Below are positions 1 to 7,618 of a DNA stretch of 41,267 bases, one piece after another (positions within the stretch are counted from its first letter, which is position 1; each line of letters begins with the position of its first letter). Made by a program: the position numbers and the translations under genes. The stretch lies in assembly GCA_903927965.1 (NCBI GenBank), contig CAIYPA010000281.1, forward strand, positions 1-41,267, given 5' to 3'. The notes beneath the pieces are model-generated. The model was given only the letters and a program-made list of their open reading frames with translations, made no database searches and was not told the origin of the DNA. The DNA comes from an uncultured Bacteroidia bacterium (GTDB taxonomy: Bacteria; Bacteroidota; Bacteroidia; Bacteroidales; Prolixibacteraceae).

Positions 1-344
1 AAGATGTTATTGTCCGAAAAAATGCGGTTCAATTGGCAACAAAAAACGCGATTGAGATCCCGTATAAGGTAATGCAAACCGCTTACCAGTCTATGGAAGT
101 CATTGAATCAATGGCAAATATAGGCAATCCAAATTCGGTTACGGATGCCGGAGTTGGGGCATTGTGTGCCACTGCGGCTGTTTCGGGAGCATACCTGAAT
201 GTTCTAATCAATGCCAGCGGGTTCACTGATAAATCAGCAATCAGTGAATTGTTATCGCAATCAGAATTGATTGAACGTCAAGCAAAAGAAAGGTGCGAAA
301 AGATCCAGTTGATCGTTCGGACGAAAATTGATCAAATGAAATAA
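1..344 (+). CDS. Cyclodeaminase / formiminotransferase-cyclodeaminase family protein, C-terminal part (cut by window edge)
   Basis: The reading frame is open to the left edge (codons continue upstream of the first possible start, a TTG at 33), so only the C-terminal ~114 residues are visible. The segment reads DVIVRKNAVQLATKNAIEIP and later GNPNSVTDAGVGALCATAA and GAYLNVLINA, the helical-bundle signature of the cyclodeaminase domain of FTCD and of stand-alone FchA-type cyclodeaminases. Those enzymes convert 5-formimino-THF to methenyl-THF in histidine degradation, in the cytoplasm. Whether a formiminotransferase domain precedes it cannot be seen. An AraC-type regulator follows 14 bases downstream on the same strand. 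Confidence 0.8.
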   Translation, partial: DVIVRKNAVQLATKNAIEIPYKVMQTAYQSMEVIESMANIGNPNSVTDAGVGALCATAAVSGAYLNVLINASGFTDKSAISELLSQSELIERQAKERCEKIQLIVRTKIDQMK

Positions 345-358
345 ATTCAGATTTATTG

Positions 359-1246
359 ATGAAACAATCTACCGAGCAACTTCCTGTTTACAGCCTCCAG
401 AACTTCAGTTCACCGGAGCGCAAGACCCAGCAATTTCAGGTGGAGGTTTTTGATGCAAACCGTCATTTCAGCGTGAAATACCCCCATCGGCATGATTTTT
501 TTGAGGTCCTTTTCCTCCTTAAAGGATCAGGTTATCATGTGATCGATGGCAATAAATATGAAATCAAACCGCCATGCGTCTTCTTTATGTCGCCAGGACA
601 AGCGCATAAGTTGGAACTGTCCCTTGATATAGAAGGGTTTATATTCATCTTTACATCAGACTTTTACCAGCTCAACCGCAGCAACCAGAACAATCTGATC
701 GAATTTCCGTTTTTCTACACCATCCATCAGGATAACCCACCTTTGTTGTTGAAAAATGGAAACGATGTCCGTTTTCTGGAGATGTTGTTCAGGCAAAGCA
801 TTTCCGAAATGGATCATTCCGGGGAATATACCTTCGATTTGTTGCGGACAATCCTTGAATTGATCCTCACAACATGTGCCTCCCGTTATGAGTTGAATGA
901 TAACCTGTTGAATAATAGAAAGGGTCAAATCATTGTCAAAAAGTTCTTTCATCTGATCGAGGAAAACAACCAGAAAAAACTTCTGCTGGGCGATTATGCC
1001 AACATGATCGGTGTGACACCAAACCACCTCACACAGACCGTTAAATTGCTCACCGGAAAGACGTCTTCCCAGATTATCAAGGCAAAACAACTGCTCGAAA
1101 TCAAACGGTTGCTGTTCCATTCAAACCTGAGCGTGACGGAAATTGCCAATCAGTTCAATTTTGAGGACCAATCGTATTTCACAAAGTTCTTTAAACGTGA
1201 AACCGGCATGACACCAATAAGATATCGTTCGGAGACTTTGAAGTAA
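359..1246 (+). CDS. AraC family transcriptional regulator
   Basis: This is a 295-residue cytoplasmic DNA-binding regulator. The N-terminal part (about residues 15-120) has a cupin-like ligand-binding pattern, with YPHRHDFFEVLFLLKGSG followed by a proline/glycine-rich strand region. The last ~100 residues form the double helix-turn-helix AraC domain, including LGDYANMIGVTPNHLTQTVK and the second HTH with IANQFNFEDQSYFTKFFKRE and the terminal GMTP. A TTG one codon upstream is possible, but the ATG at 359 is the better start. The length is typical of the family. The ligand and targets are unknown. The next gene, ilvC, is 198 bases downstream and need not be a target. Confidence 0.9.
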   Translation: MKQSTEQLPVYSLQNFSSPERKTQQFQVEVFDANRHFSVKYPHRHDFFEVLFLLKGSGYHVIDGNKYEIKPPCVFFMSPGQAHKLELSLDIEGFIFIFTSDFYQLNRSNQNNLIEFPFFYTIHQDNPPLLLKNGNDVRFLEMLFRQSISEMDHSGEYTFDLLRTILELILTTCASRYELNDNLLNNRKGQIIVKKFFHLIEENNQKKLLLGDYANMIGVTPNHLTQTVKLLTGKTSSQIIKAKQLLEIKRLLFHSNLSVTEIANQFNFEDQSYFTKFFKRETGMTPIRYRSETLK

Positions 1247-1444
1247 CGGGCAAAATTACCAATGAACAAACAAGGGTATCTTACTGTTATTTAGTGTATC
1301 TATCGGAATGACGATATTTATTGAAATTGAAATCCATGAATATTACCTAAAATAGTCAGTTTTTTCCATCTTTTTACGGTAAATATTCTTTTGCTTTGCA
1401 GAATCAAATAGAAAGCTTTAATAAACACAATAAAAAACATTAAA

Positions 1445-2920
1445 ATGGCAAATTATTTCAGTTCCCTTCCTTTAAGGCTCAAGATTGAAGAGCTTGGAAA
1501 ATGTGACTTCATGGATCAGTCGGAATTCGCCGATGGCGTAAAAAAATTGATTGGAAAAAAATTGGTTGTGCTAGGTTGCGGTGCCCAGGGACTTGCCCAG
1601 GGTTTGAACCTGCGCGACAGCGGATTGGACGTATCGTATGCTTTGCGCAAAATCGAAATCGATGAAAAACAGATCTCCTATATCAATGCCACCGAAAACA
1701 AGTTTGAAGTAGGGACATTTGAAGAGATGATCCCAAAGGCTGACCTTGTATTGAACCTTACACCCGATAAATACCATACACCTGTTGTAAATCAGGCTGT
1801 TCCATTGATGAAACATGGGGCGTGCCTCTCCTATTCGCACGGTTTTAACATCGTTGAAGAGGGGATCGACATCCGCAAGGACATTACAGTAATCATGGTT
1901 GCCCCAAAATCTCCGGCATCGGAAGTAAGGGCTGAATTTTTACGCGGATTTGGTGTTCCTACGCTGATCGCCGTTCACCGCGACAACGACCCCAATGGGG
2001 ATGGTTTCGAAATCGCAAAAGCTTATTGTGCCGGTACAGGTGGCCATAAAGCAGGTGTATTGAAATCATCCTTTGTTGCAGAGGTAAAATCAGACCTTAT
2101 GGGCGAGCAGACCATCCTTTGTGGTGTGTTGCAAACAGCTTCAATCCTGTGTTTCAATAAGATGGTTGAAAAAGGAATTGATCCTGGCTATGCTTCCAAA
2201 CTGATCCAGTATGGTTGGGAAACAACTACCGAAGCTTTAAAATTGGGTGGTATTACACATATGCTGGACCGTTTGTCAAATCCGGCCAAAATCGAAGCTT
2301 TCAAATTATCGGAAGAGCTGAAAAAGATCATGCGCCCACTTTATGAGCACCATATGGACGATATCATGGACGGAACTTTCTCCTCTACCATGATGGTTGA
2401 CTGGAAAGCCGGTGACAAAAATCTTTTGGCTTGGAGGGCTGAAACTGGTGAAACCGCTTTTGAGAAAACCCCTGCCGGCGATATGGTAATTACCGAACAG
2501 GAATATTTCGACAATGGTACTTTGATGGTTGCCTTTATCAAAGCTGGTGTCGAACTCGCTTTTGAAGTGATGTGCGAAGCTGGTATCAAAGCTGAATCAG
2601 CATACTACGAATCGCTGCACGAAACCCCGTTGATTGCCAATACGATTGCCCGTAAGAAATTGTTCGAAATGAACCGTGTAATTTCCGATACTGCAGAGTA
2701 TGGCTGTTACCTGTTCGATCATGCAGCAAAACCATTGTTGGCTGAATTTATGTCAAAAATTGAAACCAATGTTCTTGGCAAGAACTTCAACGAAGGTATC
2801 AGCAACCATGTTGACAACCTTGAATTGATCAAGGTAAATGAAGCGATCCGCTACCATGAAGTTGAGATCGTCGGTGAAGAGTTGCGCGAAGCGATGGAAG
2901 CAATGAAAGCGATTATCTAA
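1445..2920 (+). CDS. ilvC: Ketol-acid reductoisomerase, class II (long form)
   Basis: This 491-residue enzyme has the same length as the E. coli long-form protein. It performs the Mg2+- and NADPH-dependent isomeroreduction of acetolactate or acetohydroxybutyrate in valine, leucine and isoleucine synthesis. The N-terminal Rossmann domain has [10 protein letters not shown] (residues about 40-49) and the acid-site segments HGFNI and [14 protein letters not shown]. The C-terminal half holds the duplicated knotted helical domain typical of class II ([13 protein letters not shown] and [12 protein letters not shown] regions). No other ilv genes adjoin it, so it stands alone. A hairpin with a T-run (2945-2974) closes the transcript. 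No clear TAnnTTTG promoter was seen in the 198-base upstream gap. Confidence 0.96.
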   Translation: MANYFSSLPLRLKIEELGKCDFMDQSEFADGVKKLIGKKLVVLGCGAQGLAQGLNLRDSGLDVSYALRKIEIDEKQISYINATENKFEVGTFEEMIPKADLVLNLTPDKYHTPVVNQAVPLMKHGACLSYSHGFNIVEEGIDIRKDITVIMVAPKSPASEVRAEFLRGFGVPTLIAVHRDNDPNGDGFEIAKAYCAGTGGHKAGVLKSSFVAEVKSDLMGEQTILCGVLQTASILCFNKMVEKGIDPGYASKLIQYGWETTTEALKLGGITHMLDRLSNPAKIEAFKLSEELKKIMRPLYEHHMDDIMDGTFSSTMMVDWKAGDKNLLAWRAETGETAFEKTPAGDMVITEQEYFDNGTLMVAFIKAGVELAFEVMCEAGIKAESAYYESLHETPLIANTIARKKLFEMNRVISDTAEYGCYLFDHAAKPLLAEFMSKIETNVLGKNFNEGISNHVDNLELIKVNEAIRYHEVEIVGEELREAMEAMKAII

Positions 2921-2944
2921 AGTATTGATATTGAATTAAATAAT

Positions 2945-2974
2945 AAAGCCCTGTCATATGATGGGGCTTTTTAT
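2945..2974. terminator. Hairpin terminator between convergent ilvC and abiEii
   Basis: Arms AAAGCCC (2945-2951) and GGGCTTT (2964-2970) flank a 12-base loop containing CATATG. The right arm runs into TTTTTATTT, giving a T-tail on the plus strand. The minus-strand gene stops at 2975, so this one hairpin could also serve that transcript, although an A/T-run on its far side is weaker. Confidence 0.75.
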
Positions 2975-3835
2975 TTAACTAAACATTTTGTTGAGCAATA
3001 ACAATATATCATTTCTTACAATATCGTAGTCCACAAATAGTGACGGTGGTAGCTGATGAGCCAGACTATTTTTCCAAGCCGCTCTCAAACTTCGATCTTT
3101 CGATGGGTTGATCAATTGATCAATACCTGTAAATGATAATCCCTTAAATATCATCTTTTTATGAAAAGCATTAATAACTGCTGAATAATTAATGTCTTGA
3201 CAGTTACGGGAGAGGTACCAAATATCAAATAAATCCCTTGGAGCGCTATAGGATCTTTGAATAAGTGCACGAATCTTCTCTGAAAGGATTTCTTCAATAG
3301 AATAACAAGATATAAGGTTTGGATTTATTACTATTTGATCTGAATAGCCATGATGTATGGTTCTTAGTACCGATGGAAAAACTAAGATTTCATAAAGAAT
3401 AATCTCGATTTTTACACTTGTTAGCCAGCGATCTGGTGAGGGTGGATTCTCACTTTTGGAATGGTCTGATCCCCAAAATTTAACAATGGCGGCAAAACCC
3501 GTTAATTCATTGTTGAATTTTAACGGTTTAAGTGAAGTAATATGGGTAAGGAGGCCAGCATTGGCATTGACCTGAATACAAATTGATTCTAAATGTTTCC
3601 TGATAAACTGAAACGATGATGATCGGCTTGTAAAGTCTAAGTCTTCAGAAAATCGATATTCAGGTAACCAGCATTTTCGTAAACAAGTTCCTCCCTTGAA
3701 AACCAAGGTATCCCTTAGTGTTTGGTCAGAATAAATGGCAGCCAGAAAGTGTCCCAAAGCCCAATCTTTGTCTATGGTACTTTTTGGTATTTGCTGCGCT
3801 TCAGCATGAATGGCAACCTCTTTTTGAAGGATCAT
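2975..3835 (-). CDS. AbiEii-type nucleotidyltransferase toxin
   Basis: This 286-residue protein of the nucleotidyltransferase AbiEii/AbiGii family is the toxin half of a type IV toxin-antitoxin and abortive-infection system. The visible core is LVFKGGTCLRKCWLPEYRFS followed by EDLDFT (about residues 44-69), matching the family's GG-T/S and D-x-D nucleotidyltransferase motifs. A later stretch, YSIEEILSEKIRALIQRSYSAPRDLFDIWYL, is the usual conserved K...R.RDLFD helix pair. The gene lies 13 bases downstream of its AbiEi-type partner and presumably shares the promoter at 4695-4725. Family members studied elsewhere are bacteriostatic nucleotidyltransferases; the substrate here is unknown. Confidence 0.88.
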   Translation of the reverse strand: MILQKEVAIHAEAQQIPKSTIDKDWALGHFLAAIYSDQTLRDTLVFKGGTCLRKCWLPEYRFSEDLDFTSRSSSFQFIRKHLESICIQVNANAGLLTHITSLKPLKFNNELTGFAAIVKFWGSDHSKSENPPSPDRWLTSVKIEIILYEILVFPSVLRTIHHGYSDQIVINPNLISCYSIEEILSEKIRALIQRSYSAPRDLFDIWYLSRNCQDINYSAVINAFHKKMIFKGLSFTGIDQLINPSKDRSLRAAWKNSLAHQLPPSLFVDYDIVRNDILLLLNKMFS

Positions 3836-3848
3836 ATTATCATTTGTC

Positions 3849-4634
3849 TTAAATGGAAGATAATACTTGTTTGATATTCATATTCATGCATAATTTCCAT
3901 GAACCCAAAGGTTCTCCTGCCCGATCTCCCATGGGGTCAAACAAATCATAAGAAGAATTGACTTCAGATTTTGCATAGCTGATAAAAGACTTCATCCCTT
4001 TTTTATCCGCCAATTCAGCAACAAGGCCCATACGCTTTAAGGCAGCTTTGTTGTGAACAGCCTTACTATATGTTATAAGCTTATCAGCCGAAAGGTTTGC
4101 CGAAATAAAAGACCTGATAAGTTCTTCGAAACCACCGGAATAGGCTGGCAGATCAAAACAATCGACTATGGTCTTTTCTATATCTGTTATACGAAAAGCG
4201 TTGTTGCCATATCCTTGGGTCGTAATACCGATAATTTTACCGGAAGGTATTTGTATAAATTTATAGGAAGTGCTTAGTACAGTTTTATTCTGCTTATTAT
4301 GGGTGGTCTGGATAAAAATCAAATTAGGAAATCTGGATGTAAGGCCATGGATATTAAGGGCTGACCAATAAGCTACTGCACCATCATTTACCAAAAAACA
4401 ACCAATTACATTATCGTTGCGAAAATTCGACCGGCAGTATTTCCCCCTTTCAAGTCTCGACAGAAATCCCTTGGTTTCAAGATTTTCAAGAATTGAATTG
4501 ATGTTTGAAAACTTTTCATTGACCAACGATTCGATCTCTTTCAATCGGAAGATTTCAATTTCAAAATCATCAAGCAACCGAATAAACCTCTGTTGTTCAA
4601 CGGATAAATTGAGCGTATGATAAATTCTCGACAT
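3849..4634 (-). CDS. AbiEi-type antitoxin / transcriptional repressor
   Basis: This 261-residue protein is the upstream partner of the AbiEii-type toxin. The first ~70 residues look like a winged helix-turn-helix: EIFRLKEIESLVNEKFSNIN, then ILENLETKGFLSRLERGKYC, then NDGAVAYWSALNIHGLTSRF, the typical AbiEi sequence in which the HTH is followed by the Y-S-AL-HGL stretch. The C-terminal part (ITDIEKTIVDCFDLPAYSGG onward) is the antitoxin domain. Known AbiEi proteins repress their own operon by binding inverted repeats in the promoter region. A suitable 9-bp inverted repeat lies 16 bases upstream of this start codon, just downstream of a good promoter. Confidence 0.87.
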   Translation of the reverse strand: MSRIYHTLNLSVEQQRFIRLLDDFEIEIFRLKEIESLVNEKFSNINSILENLETKGFLSRLERGKYCRSNFRNDNVIGCFLVNDGAVAYWSALNIHGLTSRFPNLIFIQTTHNKQNKTVLSTSYKFIQIPSGKIIGITTQGYGNNAFRITDIEKTIVDCFDLPAYSGGFEELIRSFISANLSADKLITYSKAVHNKAALKRMGLVAELADKKGMKSFISYAKSEVNSSYDLFDPMGDRAGEPLGSWKLCMNMNIKQVLSSI

Positions 4635-4649
4635 TGCTTTTTATTTAAT

Positions 4650-4676
4650 TATAAGGGGTAATTATTGCCCCTTATA
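4650..4676. promoter_or_regulatory. Inverted repeat, candidate AbiEi operator
   Basis: Perfect 9-bp arms TATAAGGGG (4650-4658) and CCCCTTATA (4668-4676) are separated by 9 bases. The repeat lies between the predicted -7 element (4695-4702) and the antitoxin start (4634), inside the predicted 5' leader, where a bound repressor could block elongation or early initiation. It is also self-complementary as RNA. The operator role is inferred from known AbiE autoregulation. Confidence 0.55.
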
Positions 4677-4694
4677 CTAATGCGATAAATAATG

Positions 4695-4725
4695 CAAATA
4701 TAAAGGGCATTTAAGTCATAAGCAA
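4695..4725 (-). promoter_or_regulatory. Predicted Bacteroidota-type promoter for the abiE operon
   Basis: On the minus strand a TTG (-33 element, 4723-4725) is followed by 20 bases and then TATATTTG (4695-4702), an exact match to the -7 consensus TAnnTTTG. The implied start of transcription is near 4688, about 50 bases before the abiEi start codon. Confidence 0.6.
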
Positions 4726-5008
4726 TATTACACCTGCATATTTTTAATTCATTATACGAATTAAAAATCTTTTGAAATTAAAATGGTCTTTTCTAACAAT
4801 CGTTGCAAACTAAAAACCTTAAACCCCACGTTACAAACACGGGGGATTGTAGTTTTGAAAATTCAAATATACTTTGAGCACAATCATATACTTCTCAGGA
4901 ATTATGTTGTTGTATAACAAATGATTAACTCATAAAACACAAATAAAATCAATAAGTTGTATAAAATTGATCTATGAGCTGCTATACAAAGGCAGAATAT
5001 TTGTCCAA
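4726..5008. other. Non-coding AT-rich spacer with small repeats
   Basis: No credible gene was found here. It holds a 10-bp AT palindrome, TTTTTAATTC (4741-4750) paired with GAATTAAAAA (4758-4767), and a weak C/G hairpin near 4824-4845. Scattered TTGTATA or TATACAA heptamers occur at 4910-4916, 4957-4963 and 4983-4989, with a further one at 5013-5019 just beyond this stretch. The heptamers could be protein-binding sites or chance in AT-rich DNA. Confidence 0.5.
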
Positions 5009-5164
5009 GAATTTGTATAGACTTGAAAGGGGAAAAGGTTAAGAGAAAAAAGGGGAGGCACACAGTTTACCTTAGTATCATTCAACGTATACCACCCTTA
5101 CGATCAACAATCTGATTCGATCTTTAGCGGAAAGATAATATTTGGAAGTTGGTTTAGTTCAACA

Positions 5165-5180
5165 ACCAATCAGGATTGGT
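5165..5180. repeat. 16-bp palindrome
   Basis: ACCAATC and GATTGGT are separated by two bases, giving an almost perfect palindrome that could be an operator or a small hairpin. It lies 11 bases to the left of a second, longer inverted repeat. Confidence 0.5.
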
Positions 5181-5191
5181 GAGCATTTGTA

Positions 5192-5236
5192 AGTTTCCTG
5201 GTGAGCATTGGTGTATAGAACACTCACCAGGAAACT
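5192..5236. terminator. 14-bp perfect hairpin downstream of the 198-residue gene
   Basis: Arm AGTTTCCTGGTGAG (5192-5205) pairs perfectly with CTCACCAGGAAACT (5223-5236) across a 17-base loop. It sits 14 bases past the stop of the minus-strand gene, so it may end that transcript, but no T-run follows on the minus strand. The decamer GGTGAGCATT occurs directly repeated at 5178-5187 and 5200-5209. Confidence 0.45.
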
Positions 5237-5250
5237 ATAACCATAGTAGT

Positions 5251-5847
5251 CTATACAAATTCAATTCTTATATCTGGATCTGTCAGAGGATGAATAAGAA
5301 CTGGCGATTTTCGTCCTTCTCTGGTTACATAAACACCGCCATGATCCCAATTAAAACCACTAACTATTCCAAAAGGGTTTTCATTTCTTCCCTTCAACCG
5401 AACTTTATCACCAACTTTGAATTTCAATAAAAACTCGGATACAGGATTTTTGTACATCAATTCCCTCCTTTGAAGTTCCGGAGTGCTAAAACCTTTACCA
5501 GGATGATAATAAAATTTTAGTTTCTCCAATCTTTTATCTATATTTTCTATCAATGGATTAACTTCAAGATGAACCTCATTTTCGATTCTTAAAAATTCAG
5601 CATTAAATGTTGGCATGATTCCAGAAACATCTTCATTATTCGATATTTTTTCTAAAATATTAAAACGGTTATTCAACTCATCAAGTAAAACCTTTTTTTT
5701 TCGATCATACTCTGATTTATCGATTTTTGCTAGTTCTACTCGTTGATCCCATAATCGAGTAAATTCCTCTTCAATTTCTTGAACTTTATCAATTTGTTTA
5801 TTCAACCAACGATTAATATGGTCTGAATGCTCTTGATCATTATTCAT
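5251..5847 (-). CDS. Hypothetical protein: charged N-terminal helix, C-terminal small beta domain (198 aa)
   Basis: I do not recognise this protein. The start chosen is the ATG at 5847 (MNNDQEHSDHINRW). The longer open frame beginning at 5985 is only an off-frame reading of the acidic gene upstream, giving an implausible Met/Thr-rich stretch. Residues about 10-130 are charged and helical (NKQIDKVQEIEEEFTRLW, ENIDKRLEKLKFYY), probably coiled coil. The last ~55 residues (LKFKVGDKVRLKGRNENPFG, then IVSGFNWDHGGVYVTREGR) resemble a small SH3/KOW-like beta barrel. The start overlaps the upstream acidic gene by 8 bases, which indicates translational coupling. No membrane segment or signal peptide is visible. 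Confidence 0.7.
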   Translation of the reverse strand: MNNDQEHSDHINRWLNKQIDKVQEIEEEFTRLWDQRVELAKIDKSEYDRKKKVLLDELNNRFNILEKISNNEDVSGIMPTFNAEFLRIENEVHLEVNPLIENIDKRLEKLKFYYHPGKGFSTPELQRRELMYKNPVSEFLLKFKVGDKVRLKGRNENPFGIVSGFNWDHGGVYVTREGRKSPVLIHPLTDPDIRIEFV

Positions 5848-6016
5848 CTTCATCCTCCTCATCAAATTCGTCATCATCATTGTCATCATCATCATTCTCC
5901 CCATAGTGATTATCCATTTTGGAGGACCAATCATCGGCTTCGCGTTCAAGGTGATCCATATATTCCATTGGATCTTTAAAACCATCTTCTAACATACCTT
6001 CAGAAAATCTACTCAT
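5840..6016 (-). CDS. Small acidic hypothetical protein (58 aa, Asp/Glu-rich tail)
   Basis: This short gene was found by reading the minus strand from the ATG at 6016. It begins MSRFSEGMLEDGFKDPMEYM and continues DHLEREADDWSSKMDNHYGE, then ends in a run made almost wholly of Asp, Glu and Asn (about residues 41-58). The acidic tail is encoded by GAT/GAC/GAA repeats. Its TAA lies inside the first codons of the next gene (8-base overlap, GATGAATAATG), typical of coupled partners. The function is unknown. The tail suggests a nucleic-acid mimic, an antitoxin-like partner or a chaperone-like binder, but that is speculation. Confidence 0.65.
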   Translation of the reverse strand: MSRFSEGMLEDGFKDPMEYMDHLEREADDWSSKMDNHYGENDDDDNDDDEFDEEDEDE

Positions 6017-6241
6017 TGGTAACTTTGTTAAGATTAATTTTTCATAAAAATACTAATATATTCAATTGACTAGTGTAAATAATTGTATGATTTTCTTTTA
6101 AAATATTCTTCGTACAATTTTTTCTTCAATCCAATTTGTTTTTGGGTCTTATAACAAATGAATATGAATAATAATAAAATATCATATTCCTTTAATGCAC
6201 TATTGTCACCACTCTAACAATCGAACAATCGGCTTCGATCT

Positions 6242-6430
6242 TTAAAGCAAAAGTAAATATCTAGAATTCAGTATTTTGCAAAATCCAACATAAAATAGAG
6301 CGGTTTGCAATGGTGGAAATTGAAAAATTTGATACCATTCAAGTTGAACAGTGGGATCTTGCTCTATGGTTGCCAAATGGATCGGGCAGGTTTCGCAGTT
6401 CAGACCACAATACGCAATCATGGTTTTCAT
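6242..6430 (-). pseudogene. Truncated DUF3795-like protein (N-terminal fragment, 62 aa)
   Basis: The first ~30 residues, MKTMIAYCGLNCETCPIHLA and TIEQDP, match the start of DUF3795 proteins, whose conserved YCGL-C--CP cysteines may bind metal. After residue 30 the similarity is lost and the frame ends in a hydrophobic tail (FCKILNSRYLLLL) that looks like read-through of non-coding DNA. Family members usually run beyond 100 residues with more cysteines. It is therefore probably a remnant cut by a deletion or insertion. It lies at the edge of the abiE accessory island, beside a gene-poor AT-rich stretch (6017-6241). Confidence 0.6.
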
Positions 6431-6465
6431 TTTGAACAGACTTTAGATTGGTGAAACAAACTCTT

Positions 6466-7014
6466 TCAGATTATAAACGGAACAAACCGTTTTGTCCGAT
6501 TCATGTATTCAACATATTGTTTTCCAAAGTATTGCATACATTCCTTTTCGTCTGCTATTGCAGTCAGGAAAAGAAACAAAGTTGAAAAGCAGGATATGAT
6601 CAATGTTTCAAAGGTGATGTTCTTCAGACAAATGCCCCAAGTTAGAAGGAACAATGATGAATACAGCGGATGACGGATGTATTTAAAAATCCCGGTATCC
6701 ACAAGTCTGGAGGTTTGTTCAAATTGGTAAAGGCCTTCTTCATTACGTTCTTTATTTGGTTTACCCATTTTTTTAAGGAGAAGAGCCCCCGAAATAACGA
6801 AATAAATGGAAATAAATAGAAATAGCCATGAAAATAACTGCCTTATTATGAATGGATTATCAAACCAATGTTTAATATTGGTTACGAGAAGCCAGAGGAT
6901 ACACTCCCAACTGAAAAAGCGGTAAAAACCATGGGTGCCAAAACGAAAGAGGGTCTTCCTTGAAATGAAGATGACCGGCATACTTAAAATTACAAAAATC
7001 AAAATACGGTTCAT
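6466..7014 (-). CDS. Isoprenylcysteine carboxyl methyltransferase (ICMT/PEMT)-family membrane protein
   Basis: This 182-residue membrane protein has about four to five hydrophobic segments (near 2-17, 36-46, 60-80, 117-130 and 134-155). The ICMT/phospholipid-methyltransferase signature is clear: GIFKYIRHPLYSSLFLLTWG (about 108-127) and, near the end, DEKECMQYFGKQYVEYMNRT followed by KRFVPF. In this superfamily the R-H-P and the terminal E/Y region bind S-adenosylmethionine. The substrate is unknown; bacterial members act on varied membrane-associated substrates. The gene follows a UPF0114-family gene by 29 bases, so the two may form an operon. Confidence 0.75.
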   Translation of the reverse strand: MNRILIFVILSMPVIFISRKTLFRFGTHGFYRFFSWECILWLLVTNIKHWFDNPFIIRQLFSWLFLFISIYFVISGALLLKKMGKPNKERNEEGLYQFEQTSRLVDTGIFKYIRHPLYSSLFLLTWGICLKNITFETLIISCFSTLFLFLTAIADEKECMQYFGKQYVEYMNRTKRFVPFII

Positions 7015-7043
7015 TTTTGCAGATTTAAGAAATTCTATCTATT

Positions 7044-7562
7044 CTATTGACTTATCGAAGTTCCATGGGAATGCATGACCTTGTCGGTATAGGCTAAAAT
7101 AAGTGCCGAAATCAGGAAAACCAGGTGAATGGCTACCTGCATAATGGCATCCTGCAAAGGGATATTGTGAATGTCGATAAATGTTTTCAAAAGGTGGACT
7201 CCTGAAATGCTGACAAGGGAGATGATCAATTTAATCTTTAATGTACTGGCGTTGATCTTCATCAGCCAGTCAGGCTTGTCTTCATGGCCATCAAAATCAA
7301 TTTTGCTCACAAATGTTACGTACCCTCCAATAAAAACCACCACCAATAAATTGATCACCATAGATATATCAATCAGTCCCAGAACCGACAACATGATCGT
7401 ATTTTCGGCCATCACAGAAAAATCAGAGACAAGGTGCCACAGCTGGATCATAAACTTAATGGCATACATGATGGAGGCAACAATAAGTCCCAAATAAACA
7501 GGCATTTGCAACCAGCGGCTCCAGAAAATAAACTTTTCTATCTTCTTTTCAATCACTTCCAT
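7044..7562 (-). CDS. UPF0114 / YqhA-family inner-membrane protein
   Basis: This 172-residue protein begins MEVIEKKIEKFIFWSRWLQM, followed by PVYLGLIVASIMYAIKFM, typical of UPF0114. Four membrane segments are apparent (about 17-35, 60-85, 110-125 and 138-160). The central SVLGLIDISMVINLLVVVFI followed by GGYVTFVSKID is the conserved core of the family. The biochemical role is unknown. The next gene downstream, an ICMT-like protein, is on the same strand. Confidence 0.8.
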   Translation of the reverse strand: MEVIEKKIEKFIFWSRWLQMPVYLGLIVASIMYAIKFMIQLWHLVSDFSVMAENTIMLSVLGLIDISMVINLLVVVFIGGYVTFVSKIDFDGHEDKPDWLMKINASTLKIKLIISLVSISGVHLLKTFIDIHNIPLQDAIMQVAIHLVFLISALILAYTDKVMHSHGTSISQ

Positions 7563-7618
7563 ATTATTGTGAATTAATATTCAATGGTTTTTTTCGAAAG
7601 ATAACAAATAAATCGTTT

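Larger units (their letters stand above)
5009..5262. repeat. 254-bp segment bounded by 15-bp perfect inverted repeats
   Basis: The left arm is GAATTTGTATAGACT (5009-5023). The right arm is its exact reverse complement, AGTCTATACAAATTC (5248-5262). The right arm supplies the last three sense codons and the stop of the minus-strand 198-residue gene. Two nested palindromes lie inside near the right end. The body is non-coding. A small MITE-like element is possible; no target-site duplication is obvious directly outside the arms. Confidence 0.5.

Noticed and set aside
4741-4767. Terminator for an upstream gene at the 10-bp AT palindrome
   Set aside because: No gene ends close by on either strand in the right direction; the AT-only stem is weak.
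5176-5430. 84-residue plus-strand frame over the inverted-repeat element
   Set aside because: It starts with TTG inside a palindrome and is mostly antisense to the 198-residue gene.
5251-5985. Single 244-residue protein from a start at 5985
   Set aside because: Its first 46 residues are the off-frame reading of an Asp/Glu-coding repeat; two overlapping genes explain the sequence better.
5840-6016. Frameshift splitting one original gene into the 58- and 198-residue frames
   Set aside because: Both frames have a proper ATG start and a classic short stop-start overlap; no shared domain spans the junction. It cannot be fully excluded without homologues.
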